Of a stretch of 64,000 nt of DNA, positions 45,722 to 54,497 are shown in pieces. The notes beneath the pieces are model-generated. The model saw nothing but the letters and a program-made list of their open reading frames with translations. It was not told where the DNA came from and ran no database searches. The DNA lies in contig NZ_JAGQBE010000005.1 of assembly GCF_024345475.1 (NCBI RefSeq), positions 1 to 64,000 on the forward strand. The letters run 5' to 3'. Every line of letters starts with the position of its first letter. Within the stretch, counting starts at the first letter, position 1. The position numbers and the translations under genes were made by a program. This DNA is from Cyanobium sp. T1B-Tous. Lineage in GTDB: Bacteria > Cyanobacteriota > Cyanobacteriia > PCC-6307 > Cyanobiaceae.

Positions 45722-47839
45722 TCAGGTCAAGGCACCCCCATCCAGGCGCCGGATGGCCACAACCCCTGGTCGGGGTGGGCGGCCCGGCACTCCGGAGGGC
45801 CAGTTTGAGCCGAGCGACACCTGCCGCTGCTGCTCAAAGGGTTGGCCCTCCCTGTCCATCAGCTGATGGGTTTGCCATGCACTGGCATGGCCCTGGCGGG
45901 GTCCCTGGGTTTCGCCCGGATGCTGCACCGCCAGAAAGAGGGTCTGGCCCGCTGCATCGAAGCAGGGGCCGCAGAGTTCACAGTCCATCGGGCCGATGGC
46001 AAAGCAAAGTGCCGCCCCGGCCTGGGCCCCTGATCGGGGGAGCAGCCAACAGCTGTTGTTGCCAAACACCTCGAGATCGCCGCTGCTGGAGCGATCGGTG
46101 ACCATCCAGAGATTCCCAGCAGGATCGAAGGCCAGGTTGTCGGGGTTGCTGAAGCCCAGGCCACCTTGCCAGGGGGTGCCACCGGTGCCCACCATCCGCC
46201 AGTGAAACCTGGAGCCTCGAGTCCAACCGCCGTCGCTGATCCGCATCAGCCAGCCATGGGGCCAGTGCACTTCGCCGGCCGGGCCCCGGAAGATCGCCGG
46301 ATCGCTGCTGCCGCTGCTGTTGCGGCCAGCGGCTGTGAAGGCGATCAGGAGGTCGCCATTGCGCGGATCGATGTCAGTGTCTTCGGGGCGGGCGGCCGGC
46401 GTGGCCCCGGCGGCATTGGCGGCGAGGTGGGCGTCGATCAGGATCGCTCCCTGGCTCGTGTAGAGATCGCCGAGGCTGGCGAAGCGCTCGCGGTAGGCCG
46501 CTACGGCTGCGTCGTTGGTCAGGGCCTCGGCGCCGCTGCGCTGGCGATCGCTGTGGGGCACCAGCGTGGATTGTTCAAAGCCGAAGCTGCTGAAGTGGCT
46601 GGGCGTCAGGGGGGCAACGGGCGTGCCGGGATCCAGGGGGATCCAGTGGCCGGTGCCATCGGCGTCGAAGTGGGCCGCCTCCAGGCGGCCTTGCTCCAGC
46701 AGGCGGGAGTTGGCGCGATCGCGGGGATCTGCCACCACGTCGTTGCTCACAAAGCGGTAGAGGTGACCGCCATGGCGGTCGCAGCCGGAGTACACCACCA
46801 GTGGCTCACCCGGGCGGGCCCGTACGGCCACCGCCTCATGCCGGAAGCGGCCTAGCCAGCTGTGCTTCACCGCCGGTTGATCAGGGTGGCGGGGATCAAA
46901 TTCCACCATCCAGCCGTATTTGTGGCCGGCCAGGCCGAAGGGATTCCCCAGACCCTCCACCCGCTTGCCATCCCAGCGGAAGGGGCGCTCACTCGGGGAT
47001 GCCGGTGAGCCGTCGGCAAACACCGCTTCACTCACTTGGTCCTGAAAGTTTTCCTCGGCGCTGAGCACCGTGCCCCAGGGGGTGGTGCCGCCGGCGCAGT
47101 TGGCGAACGTGCCCACGATCCGATCTCCCAGGCCATCGCTATAGCCCTGGGGGGTTGGCTGGCGGAACACCCCGGCCGCTGGTCCACTGCAGCGCAGGGC
47201 CTGGGCCGGCTGCCGCCAGCCGCTGAGGCCGGTGATGCGCCGCTCAAAGCGGCTGCCCTGGTGGCGGCGCCAGCCGTTGCCGGTGCGTTCCAGTTCCAGC
47301 ACGCCGATGCCCAGATCCGCCATGGCCGCCTCGGCGACCTCCAACACCAGGGGGCGCAGGGGATCGCCGCTGGCCAGTTCGGCCAGGTTCACCTGGCCGC
47401 CGCGTGCAGCCAGGCCCTCGCGGAGTTGGGCCAGGGGCAGGGATCGGTTGCTGATTTCTTGGAAGCCGGCGGCCCAGGGGATCGGGCTGATGTACTCGAA
47501 ATTGACGCTCAGCAGGGCCCGATTGCCCAGCTCCAGCAGGGCCAGATAGTCGTTATTGAAGCCGAAGCGACCATCGGCCAGCGGATCGCCCCACACGGCC
47601 AGCAGCTCGGCTCGGTAGCCCTCCGGCACCACCAGTCGATCCTCCACCACGGCACGGGCGTAGTGCTGGCGCTGTTTCGTGGCGCTGAGCTTGTCGTCCG
47701 GCAGCGGCAATGGTGGCTGCAGGGGGACGAAACCCCGCTGCGCGGCGGACTGGCCTGCCAGGGCGGACCCACCGGCTGCCACAGCCCCGATGCCGAGCAG
47801 TTCCAGGAGCTGGCGGCGGCGCAGACGCTGAACACTCAT
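45722..47839 (-). CDS. phoX: PhoX-family alkaline phosphatase (TAT-exported)
   Basis: A 705-aa protein with a twin-arginine signal (RRRQLLELLGIGAVAAGGSA) and an AQ-type cleavage region. The rest matches the PhoX (DUF839) family of Ca2+/Fe-dependent phosphomonoesterases, with FNNDYLALLELGNRALLSVN, GTFANCAGGTTPWGTVLSAE, the E in SAEENFQD, and NPDNLAFDPAGNLWMVTDRS. It releases phosphate from organic esters outside the cell. Its ATG overlaps the upstream gene's stop by four bases. It is the last gene of a four-gene operon with a Pho-box-like site at the head. Confidence 0.9.
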   Translation of the reverse strand: MSVQRLRRRQLLELLGIGAVAAGGSALAGQSAAQRGFVPLQPPLPLPDDKLSATKQRQHYARAVVEDRLVVPEGYRAELLAVWGDPLADGRFGFNNDYLALLELGNRALLSVNFEYISPIPWAAGFQEISNRSLPLAQLREGLAARGGQVNLAELASGDPLRPLVLEVAEAAMADLGIGVLELERTGNGWRRHQGSRFERRITGLSGWRQPAQALRCSGPAAGVFRQPTPQGYSDGLGDRIVGTFANCAGGTTPWGTVLSAEENFQDQVSEAVFADGSPASPSERPFRWDGKRVEGLGNPFGLAGHKYGWMVEFDPRHPDQPAVKHSWLGRFRHEAVAVRARPGEPLVVYSGCDRHGGHLYRFVSNDVVADPRDRANSRLLEQGRLEAAHFDADGTGHWIPLDPGTPVAPLTPSHFSSFGFEQSTLVPHSDRQRSGAEALTNDAAVAAYRERFASLGDLYTSQGAILIDAHLAANAAGATPAARPEDTDIDPRNGDLLIAFTAAGRNSSGSSDPAIFRGPAGEVHWPHGWLMRISDGGWTRGSRFHWRMVGTGGTPWQGGLGFSNPDNLAFDPAGNLWMVTDRSSSGDLEVFGNNSCWLLPRSGAQAGAALCFAIGPMDCELCGPCFDAAGQTLFLAVQHPGETQGPRQGHASAWQTHQLMDREGQPFEQQRQVSLGSNWPSGVPGRPPRPGVVAIRRLDGGALT

Positions 47840-48831
47840 GGTGGGTGGGGGCTTGCGGGGTGGATCTGCTGGCAGGCGGCCGTGCGCCGAGGGGCCAGGC
47901 GGGCCAAGTGGTTCGCCTGCAGGGGATTGAAATTGTCGTCGCTTCCCAGGACCAGGGTTGGCCGACCATCGCTGAGCGGCGGCCCTTCCAGCAGGACTTC
48001 CCAGTTGTCGTCCGGTAGCCCCAGCTGACCCAAGTCCCACTGTTGCCGCGGGGGCAGGGGGTTGGCCTGGGAGCGCTCAGCGGGCCAGGGATAGAACACC
48101 AGGCGCGCCTGCCAGGTGCCTGGGGGCTCAAAGCGGCGCCAGATCCCCAGTAGGGCCTGGCCCTGCTGGGTTGACCTGACCCCCAGCAGGTCGGTGAGCC
48201 CCCAGCTGCCCGGCGGGATGGCCAGGGGCTGCAGCTCCCGCGGCGCCAAGTTGCCGTGCCAGGGCTCCTGCCACTGGAGCAGCCTCACCCGATCGGGTGG
48301 ATCCTGTTGTAGGGGCCTTTCAGCGGCCATCAGCAGAGGGCCCCCGGGCTTCACGGCAGTGAGCGATTCGGGGCCGGCGTTGCTGCCCAGCCCATGACCC
48401 GCACCAACCCGCCAATTCAGAGGCAGGGGCACTTCCTGGCGCAAGACCCCCGTCTTCAGGTCGAACCGCAGCAGTGCCGCTGGGCGCCCCTTGGCGTCTG
48501 GCCCGTCCAGGCGTCCTTCGCTGGCGATCCAGAGGGTGGGCTCCAGCGCCGAATCCCCCATCACCAGGCCCTCGCCATCAAGGGCGGTGGGGCTCGAGAG
48601 GGGCAAGGGGGGTAGGAGGGTGAGCCCGGACAGACCGCCATCTTTCAGACCTCGCCAGCGGCTGATGCTCCCGGATGGACTATCGCTCAACAACCAAAGC
48701 TCGTCGGGACCGCTGCGGTAGACCCCCGCCGAGAATCCACCACCCGCCGCGGGTGGCAGCCGCACCTGCTCCACCACGTCCCACCCCGCGCTCAGGGGAC
48801 AGGGCAGCAGCTCGGCAGGGGGCAGGATCAC
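47836..48831 (-). CDS. Esterase-like activity of phytase family protein
   Basis: A 331-aa beta-propeller protein of the phytase-like esterase family (PF13449). Marks include LWLLSDSPSGSISRW, LDGEGLVMGD, TLWIASEGRLDGPDAKGRPA, NAGPESLTAV and LVLGSDDNFNPLQANHL. It probably binds metal and cleaves phosphate or phosphodiester substrates; exact activity unknown. No signal peptide is evident with the GTG start at 48831, and the beginning of the frame (ILPPAELLPCPLSAGWD) may be the remnant of a lipobox-like region. Its last codon overlaps phoX. Confidence 0.78.
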   Translation of the reverse strand: MILPPAELLPCPLSAGWDVVEQVRLPPAAGGGFSAGVYRSGPDELWLLSDSPSGSISRWRGLKDGGLSGLTLLPPLPLSSPTALDGEGLVMGDSALEPTLWIASEGRLDGPDAKGRPAALLRFDLKTGVLRQEVPLPLNWRVGAGHGLGSNAGPESLTAVKPGGPLLMAAERPLQQDPPDRVRLLQWQEPWHGNLAPRELQPLAIPPGSWGLTDLLGVRSTQQGQALLGIWRRFEPPGTWQARLVFYPWPAERSQANPLPPRQQWDLGQLGLPDDNWEVLLEGPPLSDGRPTLVLGSDDNFNPLQANHLARLAPRRTAACQQIHPASPHPP

Positions 48832-48843
48832 GGAACGCGGGGA

Positions 48844-49020
48844 TCAGGGAGCGTCGCCCAGGCCATCGCGGTACAGCACGTCGCACACCTTCAGAATCTG
48901 GCTGGACCGGCCATAGGGCTCCATCTCTCGATAGGTGCTGCGGGTCAGCAGCTGGTTGCAGCCCACGGCGGCCAGGGGAATGGCGGCAATGGCCTCAGGG
49001 ATCGTCAGGGTGGACGTCAT
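48844..49020 (-). CDS. Small protein (58 aa) of the phoX operon
   Basis: A 58-aa protein beginning TSTLTIPEAIAAIPLAAVGC and ending KVCDVLYRDGLGDAP. It has two cysteines and a weakly hydrophobic N-terminal half. No known domain. It lies 17 bases after the cNMP-binding gene and 12 bases before the phytase-like gene on the same strand, so it belongs to the putative four-gene operon. The coding pattern matches its neighbours and no other gene occupies the space. Confidence 0.55.
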   Translation of the reverse strand: MTSTLTIPEAIAAIPLAAVGCNQLLTRSTYREMEPYGRSSQILKVCDVLYRDGLGDAP

Positions 49021-49037
49021 GGACGGCAGGGCGGGGC

Positions 49038-49433
49038 TCACTGGGCCTGCGCTTGACGCAGATCCTTGAGGCGTCGCTCCAGCGAGGCGATCAGCTCCAG
49101 GCTGAACATCGGGAGGGCTTCCATCGCAAACAGGAAGGCCTCGCGGTTCATCACCAGCAGCCGGGTGGGCTGAAGGGCGGTGGCGGTGCCGTGACGGGTG
49201 TGGCCGCTCTGCACCAGCGCGCCCTCCCCGAAGCAGCGGCCCGCGCCCAGCAGCTCTTGACCCTTTCCCGACCAGTTGAGGCTCACCTGGCCCTCCAGCA
49301 CCCCAAACAGGCACTCGCCGTGCTCGCCCGCCTGGAAGATCACCTCTCCCGGTTCCACCATGCGAATGGGGGCTTCGGGTTCGAGCAGCTGCATGCTGCG
49401 CAGGATCTGTTCGTCGACAGAGGGCGTGGCCAT
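49038..49433 (-). CDS. Cyclic-nucleotide-binding domain protein without DNA-binding domain
   Basis: A 131-aa protein composed of one cNMP-binding (CRP-like) beta-roll: MVEPGEVIFQAGEHGECLFG, GVLEGQVSLNWSG, the phosphate-cassette-like FGEGALVQSGHTRHGTATA and a helix FSLELIASLERRLKDL. There is no helix-turn-helix, so it cannot act as a classical CRP regulator. It may bind cAMP or another ligand and signal to partners. It heads the phoX operon, with a Pho-box-like repeat about 50 bases upstream of the ATG at 49433 (a TTG at 49469 is possible). Confidence 0.82.
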   Translation of the reverse strand: MATPSVDEQILRSMQLLEPEAPIRMVEPGEVIFQAGEHGECLFGVLEGQVSLNWSGKGQELLGAGRCFGEGALVQSGHTRHGTATALQPTRLLVMNREAFLFAMEALPMFSLELIASLERRLKDLRQAQAQ

Positions 49434-49482
49434 GGCGAACCGCGGAAGCGTCTTCTCAGCCTGATCCAATCAGCGCGTGTTC

Positions 49483-49501
49483 TCGTTAAGGACAGGTCAA
49501 G
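49483..49501 (-). promoter_or_regulatory. Pho-box-like tandem octamers upstream of the phoX operon
   Basis: On the minus strand, CTTGACCT and CTTAACGA lie 11 bases apart (three-base spacer). This matches the tandem PyTTAAPyPy(T/A)-type octamers bound by the cyanobacterial PhoB/SphR response regulator. It lies 50 bases upstream of the ATG of the cNMP-binding gene. Inferred from pattern only. Confidence 0.6.
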
Positions 49502-49593
49502 CTTGGGCTCCCAGGCATGGGCCCAGCCGGTGCAGCTGGCTTTCACCCCAGCGAGATAGCCCTACATTGAAATCGTTGTTGCCTGAACCCTTG

Positions 49594-50070
49594 ATGGTCC
49601 AGACCCTCTCCTCGCTCCACCCCAACCCTGGATGGGATGCATCGTCCGACTCTCTTGCTTCCCCGATTCAGCCGACCCTCGGCAAACACTGCATTCTTGA
49701 GCTCTACGGCTGCAGCAGCGTCAAGCTCAACGACGAACCCTTTCTCAGGGCCACCATCACCGCCGCAGCCAAGCGGGCGGGTGCCACCCTGCTCAACCTG
49801 ATCACCCATCGGTTTGATCCCCAGGGGGTCACAGGATTGGCCTTGTTGGCCGAATCCCATATCTCCATTCACACCTGGCCGGAGTTTGGCTATGCGGCTG
49901 TGGATGTGTTCACCTGTGGGGATCACACCATGCCCGAGCGGGCCTGCGCCGTGCTGGCCCAGCAGTTGGAGGCCGCCCAGCAGACACTCACCAGCCTGGA
50001 ACGCCAAACCCCGCTACCCAGCGCGCCGGGCGAGCGCATGCCCAGTCCGCCCTTTCGCGCACCGTTCTGA
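49594..50070 (+). CDS. speD: S-adenosylmethionine decarboxylase proenzyme
   Basis: A 158-aa prokaryotic AdoMetDC, the source of aminopropyl groups for spermidine. The self-cleavage site is [12 protein letters not shown]: Ser88 becomes the pyruvoyl cofactor after cleavage between Glu87 and Ser88. The [10 protein letters not shown] motif supplies the catalytic Cys108. The ATG at 49594 adds about 25 residues before the conserved [11 protein letters not shown] block, longer than usual; the start is not certain but no better one exists. It is divergent from the phoX operon. Confidence 0.93.
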   Translation: MVQTLSSLHPNPGWDASSDSLASPIQPTLGKHCILELYGCSSVKLNDEPFLRATITAAAKRAGATLLNLITHRFDPQGVTGLALLAESHISIHTWPEFGYAAVDVFTCGDHTMPERACAVLAQQLEAAQQTLTSLERQTPLPSAPGERMPSPPFRAPF

Positions 50071-50094
50071 GTCCAGTTCGGAAGAGGCGCTCCG

Positions 50095-51699
50095 ATGACG
50101 GGTTCTATGGGTGGCCTACTCAGCGCCACCGGTGGCCTCGGCCTGTTCCTATTGGGAATGGGCCTGATGACCGAGGCCCTGCGCAGCCTGGGGGGCCATC
50201 AACTCCGCCAGGCGCTGCTGGGCTTCACCCGCTCCCCCTGGAGCGGGGCGGCGGCGGGGGCGATTGGCACAGCCTTGGCGCAGTCGTCCACCGCCACGAC
50301 CGTGGCCACGGTGGGTTTCGTGAGTGCTGGGCTGCTGAGTTTCCAGGCCTCCCTTGGCATCATTTTGGGCGCCAATGTGGGCAGCACCGGCCTTGGCTGG
50401 CTGGTGGCACTGCTGGGCATCAAGCTCGACCTGGCCCGGCTGATGCTGCCTCTGGTGCTGGTGGGTGCTGCCCTGCGGCTGCTGGGGCGCGGTCGCCAGG
50501 CGCTGGTGGGGCAGGCCCTGGCCGGTTTTGCCTTGCTGTTTGTGGGCATCGGTGCTCTCCAGCAGGCGATGGCGGGCCATGGAGTGCTGCTCGATTCAGG
50601 CCGCTTCGATGCGGCCAGCGGCGGCGGGCGGCTGCAGCTCTTGCTGCTGGGCCTGCTCAGCACCGTGATCACCCACTCGTCGGGGGCGGGGGTGGCCACC
50701 ACGTTGGCGGCCATGGCCGCCGGGGCCATTGGCCTGCCCCAGGCCTGCGCCCTGGTGATTGGCATGGACCTCGGCACCACGGTGACCGCCCTGATGGCCT
50801 CCCTTGGCGCCAGCCTCAGTGCCCGACGCACCGCGGCGGCCCATGTGATCTTCAACCTGTTCACGGCGGTGGTGGCCTTCCTGCTGCTACCGGCCTACCT
50901 GGCCCTCCTGCAGGGTCTGTGGCCAGCACTGGCGGTGCGGGATCCGGAATTCGCCCTGACTGCCTTCCACACCGGTTTCAACCTGCTGGGGGTGCTGGTG
51001 GTGCTGCCGATCACGGGCCCCTTTGCAGCCCTGATCCGGGCCCTGGTGCGGCCGGATCGGGGCCGCCTCATCGACGAGTTGGCCGACACGCCGCCGGCCG
51101 ATCCCCTCGCGGCACTGGGCCAGGCCCGGGCTGCCCTAGTGACCTGGCTGCAGGAGTTGCTCCAGGTGCTGCGCGATGGATTGGCCAATGGTCATGGCGG
51201 CAGCCCCCGACGCAGCGAGCGGCAGCTGGCGCTGCTGCAGGCCGACCTCGACCGGCTGGAGCTCTTTCTGGATCAGATCCATCTCACGCCAAGCCAACTG
51301 CCGGCCCATGGGGCCCTTTTGCATCTTCTCCATGGTCTCGACCATCTTCAGCGGCTCCACGAGCGCTGCGAAGAGGAGCAGGATCGGCTGCGCACCGCCG
51401 CCACCAGCACCAGCCTGGCCCATGAGCGCCAGCAGCTGAGCGCCACCCTGGAGGAGTTGCCAGGGCTGGTGCAGCAAGGCCAATGGCTCCAGGCCTGTTC
51501 TCTGGTCAGTGCCTGCGCCCAGGCGATGCATCGCCGGGTGGGCACCTACCGCCAGGAGGTGTTGGCGGCGGTGGCCCGTGGCGAGTTGGATGTGGATGGG
51601 GGCACGGTGCGGCTCGAGGCGATCCGCTGGCTGCGGCGGGTGAGCCTGCATCTGGAGCGCGCCTGTCACCATCTCGGGGCGATTGCGGCTCAAGATTGA
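50095..51699 (+). CDS. Na/Pi-cotransporter family protein with PhoU-like tail
   Basis: A 534-aa membrane protein with the duplicated Na_Pi_cotrans repeat: GTALAQSSTATTVATVGFVS and TVITHSSGAGVATTLAAMA, both with the QSS/HSS signature that binds Na+ and phosphate. About 190 C-terminal residues are helical and PhoU-like (LLHLLHGLDHLQRLHERCEE). It might mediate phosphate uptake or, as in some bacteria, efflux. GGAAGAGG lies upstream of the ATG. No Pho-box was found in the 24-base gap to speD, with which it may be cotranscribed. Confidence 0.87.
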   Translation: MTGSMGGLLSATGGLGLFLLGMGLMTEALRSLGGHQLRQALLGFTRSPWSGAAAGAIGTALAQSSTATTVATVGFVSAGLLSFQASLGIILGANVGSTGLGWLVALLGIKLDLARLMLPLVLVGAALRLLGRGRQALVGQALAGFALLFVGIGALQQAMAGHGVLLDSGRFDAASGGGRLQLLLLGLLSTVITHSSGAGVATTLAAMAAGAIGLPQACALVIGMDLGTTVTALMASLGASLSARRTAAAHVIFNLFTAVVAFLLLPAYLALLQGLWPALAVRDPEFALTAFHTGFNLLGVLVVLPITGPFAALIRALVRPDRGRLIDELADTPPADPLAALGQARAALVTWLQELLQVLRDGLANGHGGSPRRSERQLALLQADLDRLELFLDQIHLTPSQLPAHGALLHLLHGLDHLQRLHERCEEEQDRLRTAATSTSLAHERQQLSATLEELPGLVQQGQWLQACSLVSACAQAMHRRVGTYRQEVLAAVARGELDVDGGTVRLEAIRWLRRVSLHLERACHHLGAIAAQD

Positions 51700-51750
51700 G
51701 CACCTGGCAAGCCCCACCCATCAGCGAGCTGACGACACAGCTCGTTGTCA

Positions 51751-52803
51751 TCAGGCCAGCCGCCAGGGCAGGGTTTCCCCGGCGTGGAAGGGCACCAGCT
51801 CCACGGCGGTGCCGGCCGCATCGTTGAGGTGCAGCCGGTCGGGTACCTCCAGCGGCTGCCGCTCCAGGGTGATGGTGCCTGCGTTGAGCGGCAGGCCGTA
51901 GAAGCGGGGGCCGAATTTCGAGGCGAAGGCTTCCAGCTTGTCGAGGGCGTTCTCCCGGTCAAACACCGCCGCGTAGCTCTCGATGGCAAAGGGGGCGTTG
52001 AAGATGCCGGCGCAACCACAGGCGGCCTCCTTGGCGCTGCGGGCGTGGGGCGCGGAATCGGTGCCCAGGAAAAATTTCGGGTTGCCGGAGGTGGCGGCCC
52101 CCCGCAGGGCGATGCGGTGCAGTTCCCGCTTCGCCACCGGCAGGCAGTAGAAGTCGGGCCGCAGGCCGCCGGCAAACATCGCGTTGCGGTTGATGTGCAG
52201 GTGGTGGGGCGTGATCGTGGCGGCCAGGGTGGCCGGGCCGCTGCGCACGAAATCGGCCGCATCACTGGTGGTGATGTGCTCGAGCACCACCTTCAGCCCC
52301 GGGTGGCGCGCCAGCAGGGGGGCCAGGTGCCGCTCGATGAACACCGCCTCGCGATCGAAGATGTCGATGTCGGCGCTGGTGACCTCGCCGTGGATGAGCA
52401 ACGGCATGCCGATGCGCTCCAGGGTGGTGATCACGGGGGTGATCGCCTCAATGGACGTCACCCCGGCGGCGGAATTGGTGGTGGCATGGGCGGGATAGAG
52501 CTTGCAGGCCACCCAGGCCCCCTGGCGGAAGCCCCGTTCGATCTCAGCGGGGTCGATGGCGTCGGTGAGATAGGCCGTGAGCAGGGGCTCGAAACGGCTG
52601 CCATCGGGCAGCGCTTCCCGGATGCGCTGGCGGTACTGCAGGGCCGTCTCCACGGTGGTGATCGGCGGGCTGAGGTTGGGCATCACGATCGCCCGGGCGA
52701 ATTGCCGTGCCGTGGCCCCCGCCACGGCCTGCAGCATGGCCCCATCGCGCAGGTGCACATGCCAGTCGTCGGGCTGGCGCAGGGTGAGCTGCTGGGTTGG
52801 CAT
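51751..52803 (-). CDS. pyrC: Dihydroorotase (class II)
   Basis: A 350-aa amidohydrolase that closes carbamoyl aspartate into dihydroorotate in pyrimidine synthesis. Metal ligands are visible in order: HVH in DDWHVHLRDG (about 14-18), the carboxylated lysine in ACKLYPAH, LIHGEV, LEHITTSDA and GTDSAPH. The QPDDWHVHLRDGAML N-terminus is characteristic of the E. coli-type enzyme. ATG at 52803 agrees with the usual length. It converges on the Na/Pi gene. Confidence 0.96.
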   Translation of the reverse strand: MPTQQLTLRQPDDWHVHLRDGAMLQAVAGATARQFARAIVMPNLSPPITTVETALQYRQRIREALPDGSRFEPLLTAYLTDAIDPAEIERGFRQGAWVACKLYPAHATTNSAAGVTSIEAITPVITTLERIGMPLLIHGEVTSADIDIFDREAVFIERHLAPLLARHPGLKVVLEHITTSDAADFVRSGPATLAATITPHHLHINRNAMFAGGLRPDFYCLPVAKRELHRIALRGAATSGNPKFFLGTDSAPHARSAKEAACGCAGIFNAPFAIESYAAVFDRENALDKLEAFASKFGPRFYGLPLNAGTITLERQPLEVPDRLHLNDAAGTAVELVPFHAGETLPWRLA

Positions 52804-52932
52804 GGGGGTTGGCTCGGGGCTGGGGGAACGGGTAAGGATTCGTGTCGAGATGGCTGTGTCGCCGCGGGCACAGAGCCCCTCTTTTAGCGTCGCCTGGCAG
52901 CTGATCCCAGCCGCCCCCCTCGTGTTCCCACC

Positions 52933-53157
52933 ATGCCCGTTGCCCCCAAGCCCACGATCGGCGAACTGGAAGCTGGCTATTCCGGCTGCTGCAAGGCGCT
53001 GCGTCTGCTGATTCGGGAGGGCCGCAGCATCGAGGCGATTCAGCGCACGGTGGCCTGGGAGCGCCTCACCTTGCTCCACAAGTGCCTGCCCACCCGCTAC
53101 AAGGCCCCCGACTACCTCTACGCCCTGCTCAAACGGGAAGCGTCCCAGGCGGCCTGA
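52933..53157 (+). CDS. DUF3136 small protein (copy 2)
   Basis: A 74-aa homologue of the protein at 42526-42741. Shared cores are TIGELEAGYSGCCKALRLL, IEAIQRTVAWERLTLLHKCL and TRYKAPDYLYALLKREA. A single-domain helical protein of unknown function. It is divergent from pyrC. Having two members within 10 kb suggests an old duplication with different regulation. Confidence 0.85.
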   Translation: MPVAPKPTIGELEAGYSGCCKALRLLIREGRSIEAIQRTVAWERLTLLHKCLPTRYKAPDYLYALLKREASQAA

Positions 53158-53264
53158 GGCTTTCCCTGGGTGGAAGTTTCCCTGCAAACCGCTGGCCTCG
53201 GCCCTCCGGCGGGGCTAGAGCGGTGGGATGGCATCCAGCCGCTGCCTGACCGGCGGCCTTTTTC

Positions 53265-54497
53265 ATGGCCCATCACCAGATCTTGATCGTTGGCGGCGGG
53301 GCCGCCGGCATCACCGCTGCCGCCCAGCTGAGGCGGGCCCGTCCCTCCCTGGATGTGGCGATCCTCGAGCCCTCCGGGGAGCACTACTACCAACCGGGGT
53401 GGACCCTGGTGGGTGGCGGCGTGTTCAGCCTCGAGGAAACCCGGCGGGCGGAGGGCGATCTGATTCCTTCGGGTGTCACCTGGATCCGGGAGGCGGTGGC
53501 GGGCTTTGATCCGGAGCACAACACCGTCACCACCGCCAGCGGCCAGGCCTTCACCTACGACGTGCTGATCGTGGCCACCGGCCTGAAGCTCTGCTGGGAC
53601 CGCATCGAAGGCCTGGCGGAGGCCCTGGGCCAAGGGGGCGTGTGCAGCAACTACAGCAAGGATTTCGCCCCCTACACCTGGGAGGCGATTCAGGCCTTCA
53701 AGGGTGGGAATGCGGTGTTTACCTGCGCGCCGATGCCGATCAAGTGCCCAGGAGCACCCCAGAAGATCGCCTATCTGGCCGACGACGTGTTCAAGAAGAA
53801 GCGCTTGAACGCCAAGGTGATCTATGCCACCGCCACCCCCGGCATCTTCGGCATCCCCACCTATGCGGCGCCCCTGCGGGAGGTGGCGCAACGCAAGGGC
53901 ATTGATGCCCGCTACAACCACGTGCTCACCGCCGTGCGGGCCGCCCAAAAGGAAGCGGTGTTCCAGGTGACCGAAGGGGAGGCCAGCCGGGAGGAGGTGA
54001 TCCCCTACGACCTTCTGCACGTGACGCCGCCGATGGCGGCTCCGGATGCGGTGGCCACCAGCCCGCTGGCCAATGGGGCCGGCTTTGTGGAGGTGGATCA
54101 GTTTTCGCTCCAGCACGTGCGCTACCCGAACGTGTTCTCCCTGGGGGATGTGAGCGGCATGCCCAATTCCAAAACCGCCGCCGCCGTGCGTGGTCAGGCC
54201 CCCGTGTTGGTGACCAACCTGCTGGCCCATCTCGATGGCCAGGTTGGGGCGGCGGCCTACGACGGCTACAGCTGCTGCCCGCTGATCACCGGCTACGGCA
54301 AGGCGATCATGGCCGAGTTCAACTACAAGGCTGAGCCCGTTCCCTCCTTCCCGCTCGACCCCACCAAGGAGCGCTGGAGCATGTGGTGGATCAAGCGCAA
54401 GGTGCTCCCGTCCCTCTACTGGAACCGCATGCTCACCGGCGGCCAGCATGAACGGCGTTTCATCCCTGGGGTGAAGGGGCCTGGGGTGAAGGCTTAA
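53265..54497 (+). CDS. sqr: Sulfide:quinone oxidoreductase-like flavoprotein
   Basis: A 410-aa FAD flavoprotein. The N-terminus has the FAD motif ILIVGGGAAGITAAAQL (6-22) and HYYQPGWTLVGGG. Cysteines at 154 and 161 (FTCAPMPIKCPGAPQKIAY) and a later CC pair (337-338, YSCCPLITG) match the redox cysteines of type II SQR, which oxidise sulfide to polysulfide or glutathione-bound sulfane. VFSLGDVSGMPNSKTAAAV is the FAD-ribityl site. It ends overlapping the convergent ackA stop. SQR in an oxygenic cyanobacterium is mainly for sulfide detoxification; another disulfide reductase role is possible. Confidence 0.85.
   Translation: MAHHQILIVGGGAAGITAAAQLRRARPSLDVAILEPSGEHYYQPGWTLVGGGVFSLEETRRAEGDLIPSGVTWIREAVAGFDPEHNTVTTASGQAFTYDVLIVATGLKLCWDRIEGLAEALGQGGVCSNYSKDFAPYTWEAIQAFKGGNAVFTCAPMPIKCPGAPQKIAYLADDVFKKKRLNAKVIYATATPGIFGIPTYAAPLREVAQRKGIDARYNHVLTAVRAAQKEAVFQVTEGEASREEVIPYDLLHVTPPMAAPDAVATSPLANGAGFVEVDQFSLQHVRYPNVFSLGDVSGMPNSKTAAAVRGQAPVLVTNLLAHLDGQVGAAAYDGYSCCPLITGYGKAIMAEFNYKAEPVPSFPLDPTKERWSMWWIKRKVLPSLYWNRMLTGGQHERRFIPGVKGPGVKA

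Noticed and set aside
53238-53263. Hairpin with T-run just before the sulfide:quinone reductase ATG
   Set aside because: The stem is five pairs with a ten-base loop, too weak for a terminator, and it abuts the start codon. Probably chance.
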